Positions 16,598-25,288 of a stretch of 32,574 bases of DNA are shown here, one piece after another. The stretch comes from Clostridia bacterium. GTDB taxonomy: Bacteria; Bacillota; Clostridia; RGIG7378. Below the pieces are notes generated by a model. That model was not told where the DNA came from. It saw only the letters and a program-made list of their open reading frames with translations, and made no database searches. Location: assembly GCA_017501105.1 (NCBI GenBank), contig JAFVXO010000046.1, forward strand, positions 1-32,574, in the 5' to 3' direction. Each line of letters begins with the position of its first letter. Within the stretch, counting starts at the first letter, position 1. A program made the translations under genes and the position numbers.

Positions 16598-17107
16598 ATG
16601 ATCGACAGCAAGAAAATCCAAGATTTTATAGATCTTAAAAGCAAAATAGATGCAGTAATAGGCAGTGATAGGTGCGATGATGTGTACAATTACCTGAAAG
16701 CCCTGTCTGATCTGGCTGAAACCATTGAGATCAAGTTCTCCGATGATGCTGAGGATGCTGCTGCGGTTTGGGGATATATCTCCGACGGCTATTTCAGCCT
16801 TGGTGCAACTGAATTAGCTATACATGCATCCGACAAACAGCTGGATGCGTTGATATATGCCTACAGGATTTGCAATGACGACAAGAAGGAATCCCTGTTG
16901 GATAGGATTTCCGACGCACTGTATAACATTATCGAATACAGAAACAGGATCAAGTATCGCCAGGATTATGAAAGTGGAGAAAAATTCTCAGACGATCCGT
17001 GTCAGGAATACATGGATAAGGTAAATGGCATTTTGCAGGACGCGCCAAATGTATATATTCATGCAACAAATAGGGCTAAGAATGCATTTAGTGCAGATCC
17101 ATTGTAA
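16598..17107 (+). CDS. Unknown 169-residue soluble protein downstream of recO
   Basis: I do not recognise this family. The product is acidic and appears almost entirely helical, with Asp/Glu/Lys/Ala-rich helices and no membrane segment, signal peptide or cysteine motif (it has three scattered cysteines). Residues about 50-130 have alternating Ala/Tyr/Leu patterns ('YISDGYFSLGATELAIHA') that could form TPR-like helix pairs, but I cannot show repeats with the proper spacing. AAGGAAT lies just ahead of the ATG, and the start is two bases after recO, so it is probably part of the era-recO transcript and the last gene of the rightward block. The codon pattern and position support a real gene. Confidence 0.75.
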   Translation: MIDSKKIQDFIDLKSKIDAVIGSDRCDDVYNYLKALSDLAETIEIKFSDDAEDAAAVWGYISDGYFSLGATELAIHASDKQLDALIYAYRICNDDKKESLLDRISDALYNIIEYRNRIKYRQDYESGEKFSDDPCQEYMDKVNGILQDAPNVYIHATNRAKNAFSADPL

Positions 17108-17168
17108 ATTTAGATCGCGATAGAATAACTATATTTATTCCAACAGAGAAGGCCGTAAAAAGAAATAT

Positions 17169-17202
17169 CCGATTATACAAAATAAAAATTTTGTATAATC
17201 GG
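17169..17202 (-). terminator. 14-bp perfect palindrome between convergent operons; terminator of ruvCA
   Basis: Bases 17169-17182 and 17189-17202 are perfectly complementary over 14 bp with a 6-base loop. On the leftward strand the stem is followed by a T-rich run (17168-17155, including TTTTT), as expected for an intrinsic terminator of the ruvC-ruvA end. On the rightward strand no T run follows. The arms contain TATAAT on both strands, but no -35 lies at proper distance. Confidence 0.55.
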
Positions 17203-17230
17203 AGAGACCTAAATCGGGCAAAAATCCAAC

Positions 17231-17265
17231 CTTTTACCTCTAACTTCTTACTTTTTACCTATTAC
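17231..17265. repeat. Five degenerate 7-base tandem repeats next to the ruvA stop
   Basis: Five consecutive heptamers CTTTTAC, CTCTAAC, TTCTTAC, TTTTTAC and CTATTAC run without gaps from 17231 to 17265 and end exactly at the ruvA stop codon (17266-17268). On the ruvA strand the unit is GTAANAR. A sixth, weaker unit may lie at 17224-17230. The seven-base period rules out a coding repeat. Confidence 0.7.
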
Positions 17266-17877
17266 CTAGAGCTTCGCCAGTGCTTTAAGCGCAGCTTTTA
17301 TCGTATCTTCAGTGGTCATTCCATCTGCATACACATCAGCAACGGCTTTCTTAGCAACCTGTGGTGTAAATCCTAACGCACAAAGTGCGAATGTACATTC
17401 ATCGGAAATATTTGTTGGTGTATGTACACCTGTTGAAAGATTTTCTGTAAGAATAACATTTTGTGTCTTGCATTCTTTTTTAATCTTATCTTTGAGCTCC
17501 AGGATAATTCTCTGTGCAAGCTTTGGTCCAACCCCACTAATCTTTGTTAATTCTTTATAATCATCATTTAATACAGATATTGCAAATGATGACGTGGATA
17601 TTCCTGACATAATCTGTAGTGCAACCTTAGGACCAACTCCTGATACAGAAATCAGCTGATCAAACATGGTTAATTCATCCTTAGATGCAAATCCATAGAG
17701 AGCAACTAAATCCTCCCGCACGTATGTTTCGGTATACAGCAGGACTTCATCGGTATTGTTTCCGCAGACCCCAATGGTGCTCAAAGAGGTATTTACCTCG
17801 TACCCAATGCCGTTTACGTCAACTACTACAGAATTTTGTCTGATCTCAAATACTTTTCCTCTTACAAAAGCTATCAT
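17266..17877 (-). CDS. ruvA: Holliday junction branch migration protein RuvA
   Basis: RuvA tetramers hold the Holliday junction and recruit the RuvB motor. The 203-residue length is normal. Residues 1-60 form the OB domain ('MIAFVRGKVFEIRQNSVVVD'), 65-145 the two helix-hairpin-helix motifs ('SVSGVGPKVALQIMSG' and 'KISGVGPKLAQRIILEL'), and the last 50 or so the RuvB-binding domain ('CALGFTPQVAKKAV'). An AGGTTATAGGG stretch precedes the ATG. It follows ruvC after 58 bases. RuvB, which normally follows ruvA, is not here: after the stop there are only repeats, a hairpin and a convergent gene. Confidence 0.96.
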   Translation of the reverse strand: MIAFVRGKVFEIRQNSVVVDVNGIGYEVNTSLSTIGVCGNNTDEVLLYTETYVREDLVALYGFASKDELTMFDQLISVSGVGPKVALQIMSGISTSSFAISVLNDDYKELTKISGVGPKLAQRIILELKDKIKKECKTQNVILTENLSTGVHTPTNISDECTFALCALGFTPQVAKKAVADVYADGMTTEDTIKAALKALAKL

Positions 17878-17935
17878 ATACCCTATAACCTCAAATACTT
17901 ATGTAATAATAAATGCAAAATTTTGTTTGGTTTTC

Positions 17936-18424
17936 CTATTTCAACATGCTTTCCATTACGTTGTTTTGACAGTGACAAATAGCAATTGCCAATGCGTCTG
18001 CTGCGTCGTCTGGCTTTGGAATTGACTCAAGGTTCAATATCTTGGTAACCATGTATTGTACCTGGCGTTTTTCCGCGCGCCCATAGCCTACAACAGCCTG
18101 TTTTACCTGCATTGGTGTGTATTCTCTGACTGGAATTCCACGCATTGCAGCTGCAAGCAGGACACATCCTCTGGCCTGTGCAACGTCTATTACTGTGGTC
18201 TGGTTGTGGCCGTAAAATAGCTTCTCAATAGACAAAACATTGGGCCTGTATTCGTCCAAAATCCCACAGATACGGCTATATATTGTAGGCAATCGGTCTG
18301 TAATAGGCGCATTAACTGAAGTTGTTATTGTGCCATATTCTACAGGCTTAAATTTACCGGAATCATACCATACAAGACCGTATCCGGTAATTCCATAGCC
18401 TGGATCAATCCCGAGAACTATCAT
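17936..18424 (-). CDS. ruvC: Crossover junction endodeoxyribonuclease RuvC
   Basis: RuvC resolves Holliday junctions. The 162-residue protein has the RNase-H-like acidic site: Asp in 'LGIDPGYGITGYG' at residue 7, Glu in 'LSIEKLFYGHN', and the Asp pair in 'PKPDDAADALA'. ATG 18424 is supported by GGAGC upstream and by homology; the longer frame reaching 18490 is inside murD. It overlaps the murD 3' end by 20 bases, so ruvC is probably translated by coupling to murD, an unusual partner. Confidence 0.96.
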   Translation of the reverse strand: MIVLGIDPGYGITGYGLVWYDSGKFKPVEYGTITTSVNAPITDRLPTIYSRICGILDEYRPNVLSIEKLFYGHNQTTVIDVAQARGCVLLAAAMRGIPVREYTPMQVKQAVVGYGRAEKRQVQYMVTKILNLESIPKPDDAADALAIAICHCQNNVMESMLK

Positions 18425-19838
18425 CACAAAGCTCCTCAACAATCTTTTTAAAATGCCTGCCACGTTCCATGAAATTCTTGAACATATCATAGGATGTAGA
18501 TGCCGGAGACAGAACTATATTGTCGCCGAATTCCGCACATTTGAATGCAAAGCTAACAGCGTCCTTGTAATTAACTGCAAAATATATTATGGGCATGTGC
18601 TTATCAGAATCATTGCCAATATAGTCATAGAGTGCCTTGGCAATTTGTTTGGCTGTAGCACCAACCAGAACAAGCACTTTAACTTTAGTAGACAAATACT
18701 CACCAAGAGAGTCAAAGGGTATCCCCTTCTCCTTGCCGCCTGCAATCAGAATTACGGGCATATCAAAGGATTTCAGTGCTGCGATTGTTCTCGAAGGGCT
18801 GGTTGCAATGGAATCGTTGTAGAATTTGATACCGTTCACATTTTTGACTAACTCCAGACGGTGCTCAACGCCGCCGAAGGTCCTGGCTACCTTAAGCATA
18901 ACCTCTACAGGAATTATATCCATCAATGCAGCGCAGGCGGCCATATAATTTTCTACATTGTGCATGCCCACAAGGTTGATATCGCTGCGGCTCATTATTT
19001 GGGTTTTGGAGCCCTTAGGGCTCATATATACCAGGTTGTCACCGTCCAAGTAAACGCCCTCCTGGAGGGGCTTTTTCGAGAAACAGCGCACATCAAGCTT
19101 GGCCTCTGTGTTCAGATAGTCTGCAATGCTGGAAGTAACGTCGTTGTCGCTGTTCAGTACCACCAATCCCTGGTCTCTGTTGGAATAGATGTTCTTCTTG
19201 GAATCGATATACTCCTGGTAGTCCTTGTGCATATCCAGGTGGTTGGGAGTAATATTTGTAATAACAGAAAGTTCGGTAGATACGCTGATGTTCAGCAATT
19301 GAAAACTGGACAGTTCAAGTACGATATAGTCATCGGGTGTCATTTCCCCAACTCTGTGCAGCAAGGGAAAACCTATGTTGCCACCAAGATAGCAGTTAAA
19401 TCCGGCGGCCTGCAGCATGGTGTATATCAGTGTCGTTGTGGTGGTCTTGCCATCGCTACCGGTAATGCCGATGGTATGAGACGGACACATGCAGAGGAAA
19501 ACCTCCATCTCGGAAGTGAGGATGGCACCCTCTGAAACGGCCCTGGATATCTCGGGCAAATCGGGTCTCATGCCGGGAGTGCGGAAAATGTAGGTAAAGC
19601 TGCCGTCCAGGTTTGATAGGTAGCTGTCTCCAAGATAAAATGCCTCCACGTATTGCTTGTTGTCGCGAATTCTATCGGACAACATGTCCTTGGTGGCCCT
19701 GTCAAATACGTAGACCAGTGCGCCGTAGTCGTGCAGGAATCTTACAAGCTCCAGGTTGTTGACGCCAAAGCCCATAACTGCAACCTTGCGTCCGCAAATC
19801 CTGTTTCTGAAATCCAGCAGTTTCATATTTTCATACAT
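18405..19838 (-). CDS. murD: UDP-N-acetylmuramoyl-L-alanine--D-glutamate ligase MurD
   Basis: MurD adds D-glutamate to UDP-MurNAc-L-Ala in peptidoglycan precursor synthesis. The 477-residue protein has the N-terminal Rossmann-like domain ('GRKVAVMGFGVNNLELVRFL'), the ATP loop 'GITGSDGKTTTTT', 'ELSSFQL' and 'TNITPNHLDMH' of the central Mur-ligase domain, and the C-terminal domain with 'NDSIATSPSRTIAAL' and 'AGGKEKG', which are MurD-type. ATG 19838 is chosen, with GAGGGTG upstream; a TTG two codons earlier is less likely. murD usually lies in the dcw cluster with mraY and murG; here it lies between polC and ruvC. Confidence 0.94.
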   Translation of the reverse strand: MYENMKLLDFRNRICGRKVAVMGFGVNNLELVRFLHDYGALVYVFDRATKDMLSDRIRDNKQYVEAFYLGDSYLSNLDGSFTYIFRTPGMRPDLPEISRAVSEGAILTSEMEVFLCMCPSHTIGITGSDGKTTTTTLIYTMLQAAGFNCYLGGNIGFPLLHRVGEMTPDDYIVLELSSFQLLNISVSTELSVITNITPNHLDMHKDYQEYIDSKKNIYSNRDQGLVVLNSDNDVTSSIADYLNTEAKLDVRCFSKKPLQEGVYLDGDNLVYMSPKGSKTQIMSRSDINLVGMHNVENYMAACAALMDIIPVEVMLKVARTFGGVEHRLELVKNVNGIKFYNDSIATSPSRTIAALKSFDMPVILIAGGKEKGIPFDSLGEYLSTKVKVLVLVGATAKQIAKALYDYIGNDSDKHMPIIYFAVNYKDAVSFAFKCAEFGDNIVLSPASTSYDMFKNFMERGRHFKKIVEELCDDSSRD

Positions 19839-19865
19839 AATCAAACACCCTCAAAAATAATTGAA

Positions 19866-22800
19866 TTAAAACAATCCCTCGTCAAACAGACTCATCTGTT
19901 GACTGTTGGGAAGGTCGCCCAGTGCGCCAATCTGATGCATTATATCTATTAACGTACTGCTGAGTTTTGATACTCTGAGGCCAACTTCCTCTACTGTAGA
20001 ATAAGGTCCGTTGGCTGTCCTGTCCTCTACAATTTCGTTGGCAACCTGTTCTCCCAATCCAGGCACTGCAACCAGAGGTGGCAGTATAGTCATGTTATCC
20101 TCCAAAACCAGGAAATTGGTGGCGTGAGACCTCATGATATCCGGCATGGTAAAACCAATACCCCTATGATACATTTCGTCTACAACTTCGTAAAGACCTA
20201 CGGACTTCTGGTCCTTTGGTGACGCCTTTTTGCCCTGGGCAATTATATCCTTCATATGGCGGAAATTCTTGTCCATGCCGTTGGCCATCCATTCCAAATC
20301 AAAATCTGTGCCGCTGACGGTGTAGTACGCTGCATAGAAGTGGGCGGGATATTTCAGCTTGAACCATCCGAGTCTCTGAGCGGCCATAGAATAGGCTACG
20401 GCGTGAGCCTTGGGGAACATGTATTTGATCTTTTTACACGAATCGATATACCAATCCGGAACTCCATGCTCTCGCATGAACTTTTCATTATCCGGGGCTA
20501 TTCCTCTACCCTTTCTTACTCCCTCCATTATGGTAAAAGACAATGCAGGAGGCAGTCCTTTAAGGATCAGGTATGTCATGATGTCGTCACGACAGGCGAT
20601 CAGCTCAGAAATAGTGCAGGTTCCATTGGTAATCAGGTCTTTGCCGTTGCCAAGCCAAACATCTGTGCCGTGGGACAATCCTGAAATCTGCAGCAGGTCA
20701 AAGAATGACTTAGGTTGACAATCCATTAGCATACCGCGGACGAACTTTGTGCCGCTCTCGGGAAGCCCCAATGTTCCGGTGGTGGACTCGATATCTCCCG
20801 GCTTAAGTCCCAGAGGTTCGACAGAAGTAAATAGTTTGATTACATCCTTGTCAAACATGGGAACCTCCTCCATGGGGACACCTGTATGTGTAGTCAAATA
20901 TCTCAGCATGGTAGGAGCAGTATGACCCAGAATATCCAGCTTCAGGATTGTATCGTGCAGGGAGCTGAAGGCAAAATGGGTAGTAATAATGTCGCTGTTA
21001 ACGTCGTCGGCAGGGTGCTGCAGAGGTGTGAAATCGTGTACATCATATTCTCTTGGTACAACAATAATGCCACCGGGATGCTGGCCTGTTGAACGCTTGG
21101 TGCCCATGCAACCAAGCTGTAGTCGGTGTACCTCGGCAGCGCTCATGGTGATGTCGTGATCCTCGTTATAGTGAGTTACATAGCCGAAGGCCGTCTTGTC
21201 TGCAACAGTAGATATGGTTCCGGCTCGGAAAACGTTTTCCTTGCTGAATAGAACTTCAATATACTTCATTGCCTTACTCTGGTATTCACCGGAGAAGTTC
21301 AAATCGATATCGGGAATTTTGACGTTATCCGTAAAGCCCAGGAATGTCTCAAAGGGTATGTTGTGACCATCCCGACGCATTTCAATTCCACAGTGGGGAC
21401 AGTTTTTTGAGGGCATATCGAAGCCAATGTGGTACTCTCCGTTGGTAAAAAACTCCGAGTGTTTACAATTTGGGCATACATAGTGGGGAGGCAATGCATT
21501 TACCTCGGTAATACCACTCATATTTGCAACAAATGAAGATCCAACCGAACCTCTGGAGTCTACCTTATGGCCGTTGCTCTGACTGTTATATACAAGCTTC
21601 TGGGCGATCATGTACATAACGGAATAGCCGTTATTGCAGATAGCGTCCAACTCTGTCTCAAGTCTGTCCTTAACCAGGTCAGGCAGAGGATCGCCGTATA
21701 CTTCGTGTGCCCGGGCTCGGCATATTTCTCTCAGTTCGTTTTCCGAGTTTTCCAGTTTGGGAGGATGCATTCCCTTGGGTATAGGCCTGATATTATCATC
21801 TATCATATCGGCAATCATATTGGGGTTTGTAATGACAACCTCTCTGGCGCGGTCTAGGCCCAGGTAGCTGAATTCCATCAGCATTTCCTCTGTGGTCTTG
21901 AAGTACAATTCTGCCTGTTTATCCGCATCTGTAAAGCCCTTGCCGTACATGATTATGCGGCGGAATACCTCATCGTTGGGATTGAGGAAGTGAACGTCCC
22001 CTGTTGCCACAACAGGCTTGCCCAAACGGTCGCCGATGGTAAGTATCTTGCGATTGAAGTTACGCAGATCTTCATCACCGGAGCACACGCCCTCGCGAAC
22101 CATAAAGCGATTGTTGTCTATGGGCTGAATCTCAAGATAATCGTAGAAACTGGCTATTTTATCCAGGTCTGAATCTGGTTTATTGGCAACCATTGCGCGG
22201 AAAAGTTCGCCTGCCTCACAGGCGGAGCCAACAATAAGTCCATCACGGTACATTTCCAGAAGTCTACGGGGTATTCTGGGCACACGGTGGAAGTAATTCA
22301 AGTTGGAGGCAGTAACCAGTCTATAGAGGTTTTTGAGGCCCACAGGGTTCTTTACCAATAGGATTACGTGATATGTCTGTACCTTTGTGTTAATAGGCAG
22401 GTTGTTCATCTTTGCTATGCCGGGGAGCTGAGAGTAGTTTTCGCTCTGCTCCAGTCGCTCCAGCAACTTAAACAAAATGCCTCCGCAGCAGACGCAGTCA
22501 TCCACAGCTCTATGGTGATTTTCAAGCTCAACCCCCAAATATTCAGCTACAGTATCCAGCTTGTAATTAGTTATACCACTGGTTATGAGTCGTCGAGCCA
22601 GTTCGCAGGTATCGATGTAGACAGGGTCATTCCAGGGCAAATGCAGCCTGTGGCAATTTTCCTCGATAAAACCTACATCAAAGGGAGCGTTATGGGCAAC
22701 TAAAATGGCGTTGTCCATAAATCTGACAAACTCAGGCAACACGGTTTCAATGGTTGGGGCATCTGCAACCATGCTGTCGGAAATGCCATGGATCTTATAG

Positions 22801-24242
22801 CTGGATTCAGGGATGCTGATTTCAGGATTTACAAAGGTTGAGAAACGATCTCTAACAGTGCCATCCGGAGCATATCTGACAGCGCCAATTTCGATAATAC
22901 GGTCTGTAGCCTTGTATAGACCTGTAGTTTCCAGGTCAAACACAACGTAGTCACGGTTTAAGTCATCCCCAAATTTGTAGTTGAACATGACAAGATGGGG
23001 CTCGTCAAACAAATAGCCCTCCATTCCGTAGAGTATCTTGAGCTTGAGTCCTTTTTTCTCCTTGAACTTAAAGGCATCGTCGTATGACTGCAGCACTCCG
23101 TGGTCTGTAATTGCAACGGCCCTATGTCCCCATCTCTCAGCAGTTTTGAGCAAATCCTGCACTGGTGTAATGCCGTCCATGGCACTCATGGCAGTGTGCA
23201 TATGGAGCTCGCAGCGCTTTTCAGTTGCGTTGTCCTCCCTCTCCTGCCAAGTGCCGAACTTAAGGGTCTGTCCCTGAATTACATCCTCCTTAAGGTAGTT
23301 GTCATAACGAGGTTCGCCCTGAATATATACGGCTTTGTCCACAGTGACCTGTTGCTGAACACTGTCAATCTTGTCCTCTTTGATAAAGAACTTGACCTTA
23401 ATGCTTGAGGTATAGTCGGTTACGTCAATAGTAAACAAATAGGCGCCGGTTTTGAGAGGTTTAACCTCGGTGCTGATAATCTTGCCAAATATTGCAACAG
23501 CATTTGTTCCGGTATTTACTCCAGAAATAGGTGTGATTTCCAGAGTAATATCTCTGCCAATGAAGGATGTAGCCTTCTTAGCTCCATCGTCTACGTTTAC
23601 TTTGGCTCTCGCTCTGTTGGACATAGTCTGAACCAGAATGTCGTCTTTGGGCTTTTTGCTGGCTTTTTTTGCCTCAGGAGCCTTGTAGTTAAGGTCCACA
23701 TTGCTGAGGTCAAGAGCTTTAAGATGCCCACTGTTGTCAGCTGGATTCTCCTCTGTCAGCAGGTTGGTAGATTCCTTGCCTGACTTGTCGATAAAGGAAA
23801 CGTTGCAATTAATGCCCAGCAGATCAAAAACTATATCGTGGATGATACGGTCATAATTCATGCTCTTGAGGAATGTGGCACAGTCACGACCCAATTTAAT
23901 ATATATTGAGTTTCCATCAACGGACCAGGAGCTGTTTTTCATAAATCCGTAGGAAGATCGGGCTCTTTCGGAAAAAACCTGCTTAATATGGTCAATATAA
24001 TCGGATAGTTGTACCTTGTTGTCTGTCTGGATTAGACTATATGTAACCTTAACCAGGCTAACGCCGTATGATTTAGCGAGAATGGCTTCGAGTTGGCGGA
24101 TATAGCTGTCGGTATATGTGGCAGTGCCTGAGACAGAAATCTCAACACAGTTGGTTTCCTTGATCAGTTTACAACAAGTAACCTTCTTGTCGCTGAAGAA
24201 GGTCTTGATCATACTGTTTTCAGTTGAGGTAATCTTGTTCAT
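19866..24242 (-). CDS. polC: DNA polymerase III PolC-type alpha subunit
   Basis: PolC is the main replicative polymerase of low-GC Gram-positives. The 1458-residue protein has an N-terminal domain (1-230), an OB fold (about 235-330), a PHP domain starting near 344 ('CELHMHTAMSAMDG'), an inserted DnaQ-type proofreading exonuclease (about 432-600, with Asp436 in 'FDLETTG' and 'NHHRAVDD' as the HxxxD part), the polymerase core with catalytic 'PDIDLNF' near 977-983, a zinc-binding Cys pair set ('CPNC', 'CPHCG') around 920-950, tandem helix-hairpin-helix, and the C-terminal clamp-binding motif 'QMSLF'. Its ATG overlaps the ispG stop by four bases. The rseP-ispG-polC linkage is common in Clostridia. 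Confidence 0.98.
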   Translation of the reverse strand: MNKITSTENSMIKTFFSDKKVTCCKLIKETNCVEISVSGTATYTDSYIRQLEAILAKSYGVSLVKVTYSLIQTDNKVQLSDYIDHIKQVFSERARSSYGFMKNSSWSVDGNSIYIKLGRDCATFLKSMNYDRIIHDIVFDLLGINCNVSFIDKSGKESTNLLTEENPADNSGHLKALDLSNVDLNYKAPEAKKASKKPKDDILVQTMSNRARAKVNVDDGAKKATSFIGRDITLEITPISGVNTGTNAVAIFGKIISTEVKPLKTGAYLFTIDVTDYTSSIKVKFFIKEDKIDSVQQQVTVDKAVYIQGEPRYDNYLKEDVIQGQTLKFGTWQEREDNATEKRCELHMHTAMSAMDGITPVQDLLKTAERWGHRAVAITDHGVLQSYDDAFKFKEKKGLKLKILYGMEGYLFDEPHLVMFNYKFGDDLNRDYVVFDLETTGLYKATDRIIEIGAVRYAPDGTVRDRFSTFVNPEISIPESSYKIHGISDSMVADAPTIETVLPEFVRFMDNAILVAHNAPFDVGFIEENCHRLHLPWNDPVYIDTCELARRLITSGITNYKLDTVAEYLGVELENHHRAVDDCVCCGGILFKLLERLEQSENYSQLPGIAKMNNLPINTKVQTYHVILLVKNPVGLKNLYRLVTASNLNYFHRVPRIPRRLLEMYRDGLIVGSACEAGELFRAMVANKPDSDLDKIASFYDYLEIQPIDNNRFMVREGVCSGDEDLRNFNRKILTIGDRLGKPVVATGDVHFLNPNDEVFRRIIMYGKGFTDADKQAELYFKTTEEMLMEFSYLGLDRAREVVITNPNMIADMIDDNIRPIPKGMHPPKLENSENELREICRARAHEVYGDPLPDLVKDRLETELDAICNNGYSVMYMIAQKLVYNSQSNGHKVDSRGSVGSSFVANMSGITEVNALPPHYVCPNCKHSEFFTNGEYHIGFDMPSKNCPHCGIEMRRDGHNIPFETFLGFTDNVKIPDIDLNFSGEYQSKAMKYIEVLFSKENVFRAGTISTVADKTAFGYVTHYNEDHDITMSAAEVHRLQLGCMGTKRSTGQHPGGIIVVPREYDVHDFTPLQHPADDVNSDIITTHFAFSSLHDTILKLDILGHTAPTMLRYLTTHTGVPMEEVPMFDKDVIKLFTSVEPLGLKPGDIESTTGTLGLPESGTKFVRGMLMDCQPKSFFDLLQISGLSHGTDVWLGNGKDLITNGTCTISELIACRDDIMTYLILKGLPPALSFTIMEGVRKGRGIAPDNEKFMREHGVPDWYIDSCKKIKYMFPKAHAVAYSMAAQRLGWFKLKYPAHFYAAYYTVSGTDFDLEWMANGMDKNFRHMKDIIAQGKKASPKDQKSVGLYEVVDEMYHRGIGFTMPDIMRSHATNFLVLEDNMTILPPLVAVPGLGEQVANEIVEDRTANGPYSTVEEVGLRVSKLSSTLIDIMHQIGALGDLPNSQQMSLFDEGLF

Positions 24243-25288
24243 ATTCTGTCTATCTCGTCAATTAGTTGGTCAACAGCCTGAGTTGCAGGTATTTTTCGGA
24301 TAATTTGCCCCTTAGATATCAGCAAAAATTCATCAATTCCTCCGGCAATTCCGATGTCTGCATCTCTTGCCTCGCCGGGACCGTTTACAGCACACCCCAT
24401 AATGGCAACCTTGATGTCCTTGGTGCATCCGACCAGTCTATTCTCTACCTGCTTGCATATGCCGATTAGGTCAACCTTGGTTCTGCCGCAAGTTGGACAG
24501 GCAACTATTGTGGGGCCAAATTTGCGCTCTCCAACAGCAGATAGTATGGCCTTGGCAATGGAAATCTCCTCCACAGGATCGCCGGTTACGGATACTCTGA
24601 TGGTGTCTCCGATGCCACGGGTCAGCAGACTACCAAGTGCAATAGATGATTTGACTGCAGACTGTACATATGTACCCGCCTCAGTAACGCCAAGATGCAG
24701 CGGATAGTTGGTGGATGCAGCGATGGTTTCATATGCTTTGATAGTCTTAACTACATCGGAACTCTTGATGGAAATTACAATATCCTTAAAGTTATACTTC
24801 TCCAGCAGGGAGACGTGATACAGCGCACTCTCTACAAGTGCCTCAGCAGTATTGCCCAGTTTTTCCAAAATGTGCTTTTCTATTGATCCGGAATTAACAC
24901 CTATACGAATAGGTATACCTCTGGCACCGGCGGCATCTGCTACGGCCCTGACTCTATCATCTGAACCTATGTTTCCAGGGTTAATGCGTACCTTGGATAC
25001 TCCGGCATCTATGGCTCCGAGGGCTAGCTTGTAATCAAAATGTATGTCGGCAACAATTGGAACAGGACTGTATGAGGTCAGCTCCCTCAAAGTGTCTAGG
25101 GAGAGCTGGTCGGGCACGGTAATGCGTATAATCTCGCACCCTGCTGCAACCAGAGCATCTATCTGTTGTCTGGATGACTCAAAATCATGGGGATCAGTAT
25201 TGAGCATGGACTGAATGGAGACGGTAGCGCCTCCTCCAATCAAAACATTGCCACATTTGACTTGTCTGGAAATGCGTCTGTCAGCCAT
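24239..25288 (-). CDS. ispG: 4-hydroxy-3-methylbut-2-enyl diphosphate synthase IspG
   Basis: IspG (GcpE) is the iron-sulfur enzyme of the penultimate step of the MEP isoprenoid pathway. The 349-residue protein has a TIM-barrel part ('VSIQSMLNTD', 'VPIVADIHFDYKLAL', 'KVRINPGNIG') and a C-terminal part with cluster cysteines in 'CPTCGRTKVD' and 'MGCAVNGPGEA'. I prefer ATG 25288, which overlaps the rseP stop by one base (TGATG) and begins where the family begins; an in-frame ATG at 25306 has no ribosome binding site. Dxr of the same pathway lies two genes upstream. Confidence 0.95.
   Translation of the reverse strand: MADRRISRQVKCGNVLIGGGATVSIQSMLNTDPHDFESSRQQIDALVAAGCEIIRITVPDQLSLDTLRELTSYSPVPIVADIHFDYKLALGAIDAGVSKVRINPGNIGSDDRVRAVADAAGARGIPIRIGVNSGSIEKHILEKLGNTAEALVESALYHVSLLEKYNFKDIVISIKSSDVVKTIKAYETIAASTNYPLHLGVTEAGTYVQSAVKSSIALGSLLTRGIGDTIRVSVTGDPVEEISIAKAILSAVGERKFGPTIVACPTCGRTKVDLIGICKQVENRLVGCTKDIKVAIMGCAVNGPGEARDADIGIAGGIDEFLLISKGQIIRKIPATQAVDQLIDEIDRI

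Noticed and set aside
17177-17199. Promoter from TATAAT in the palindrome
   Set aside because: No -35-like hexamer lies 16-18 bases upstream on either strand, and the symmetry is better explained by a terminator stem.
18861-19535. A 224-codon open frame antisense to murD
   Set aside because: It is opposite well-supported MurD sequence, low in charged residues and has no ribosome binding site.
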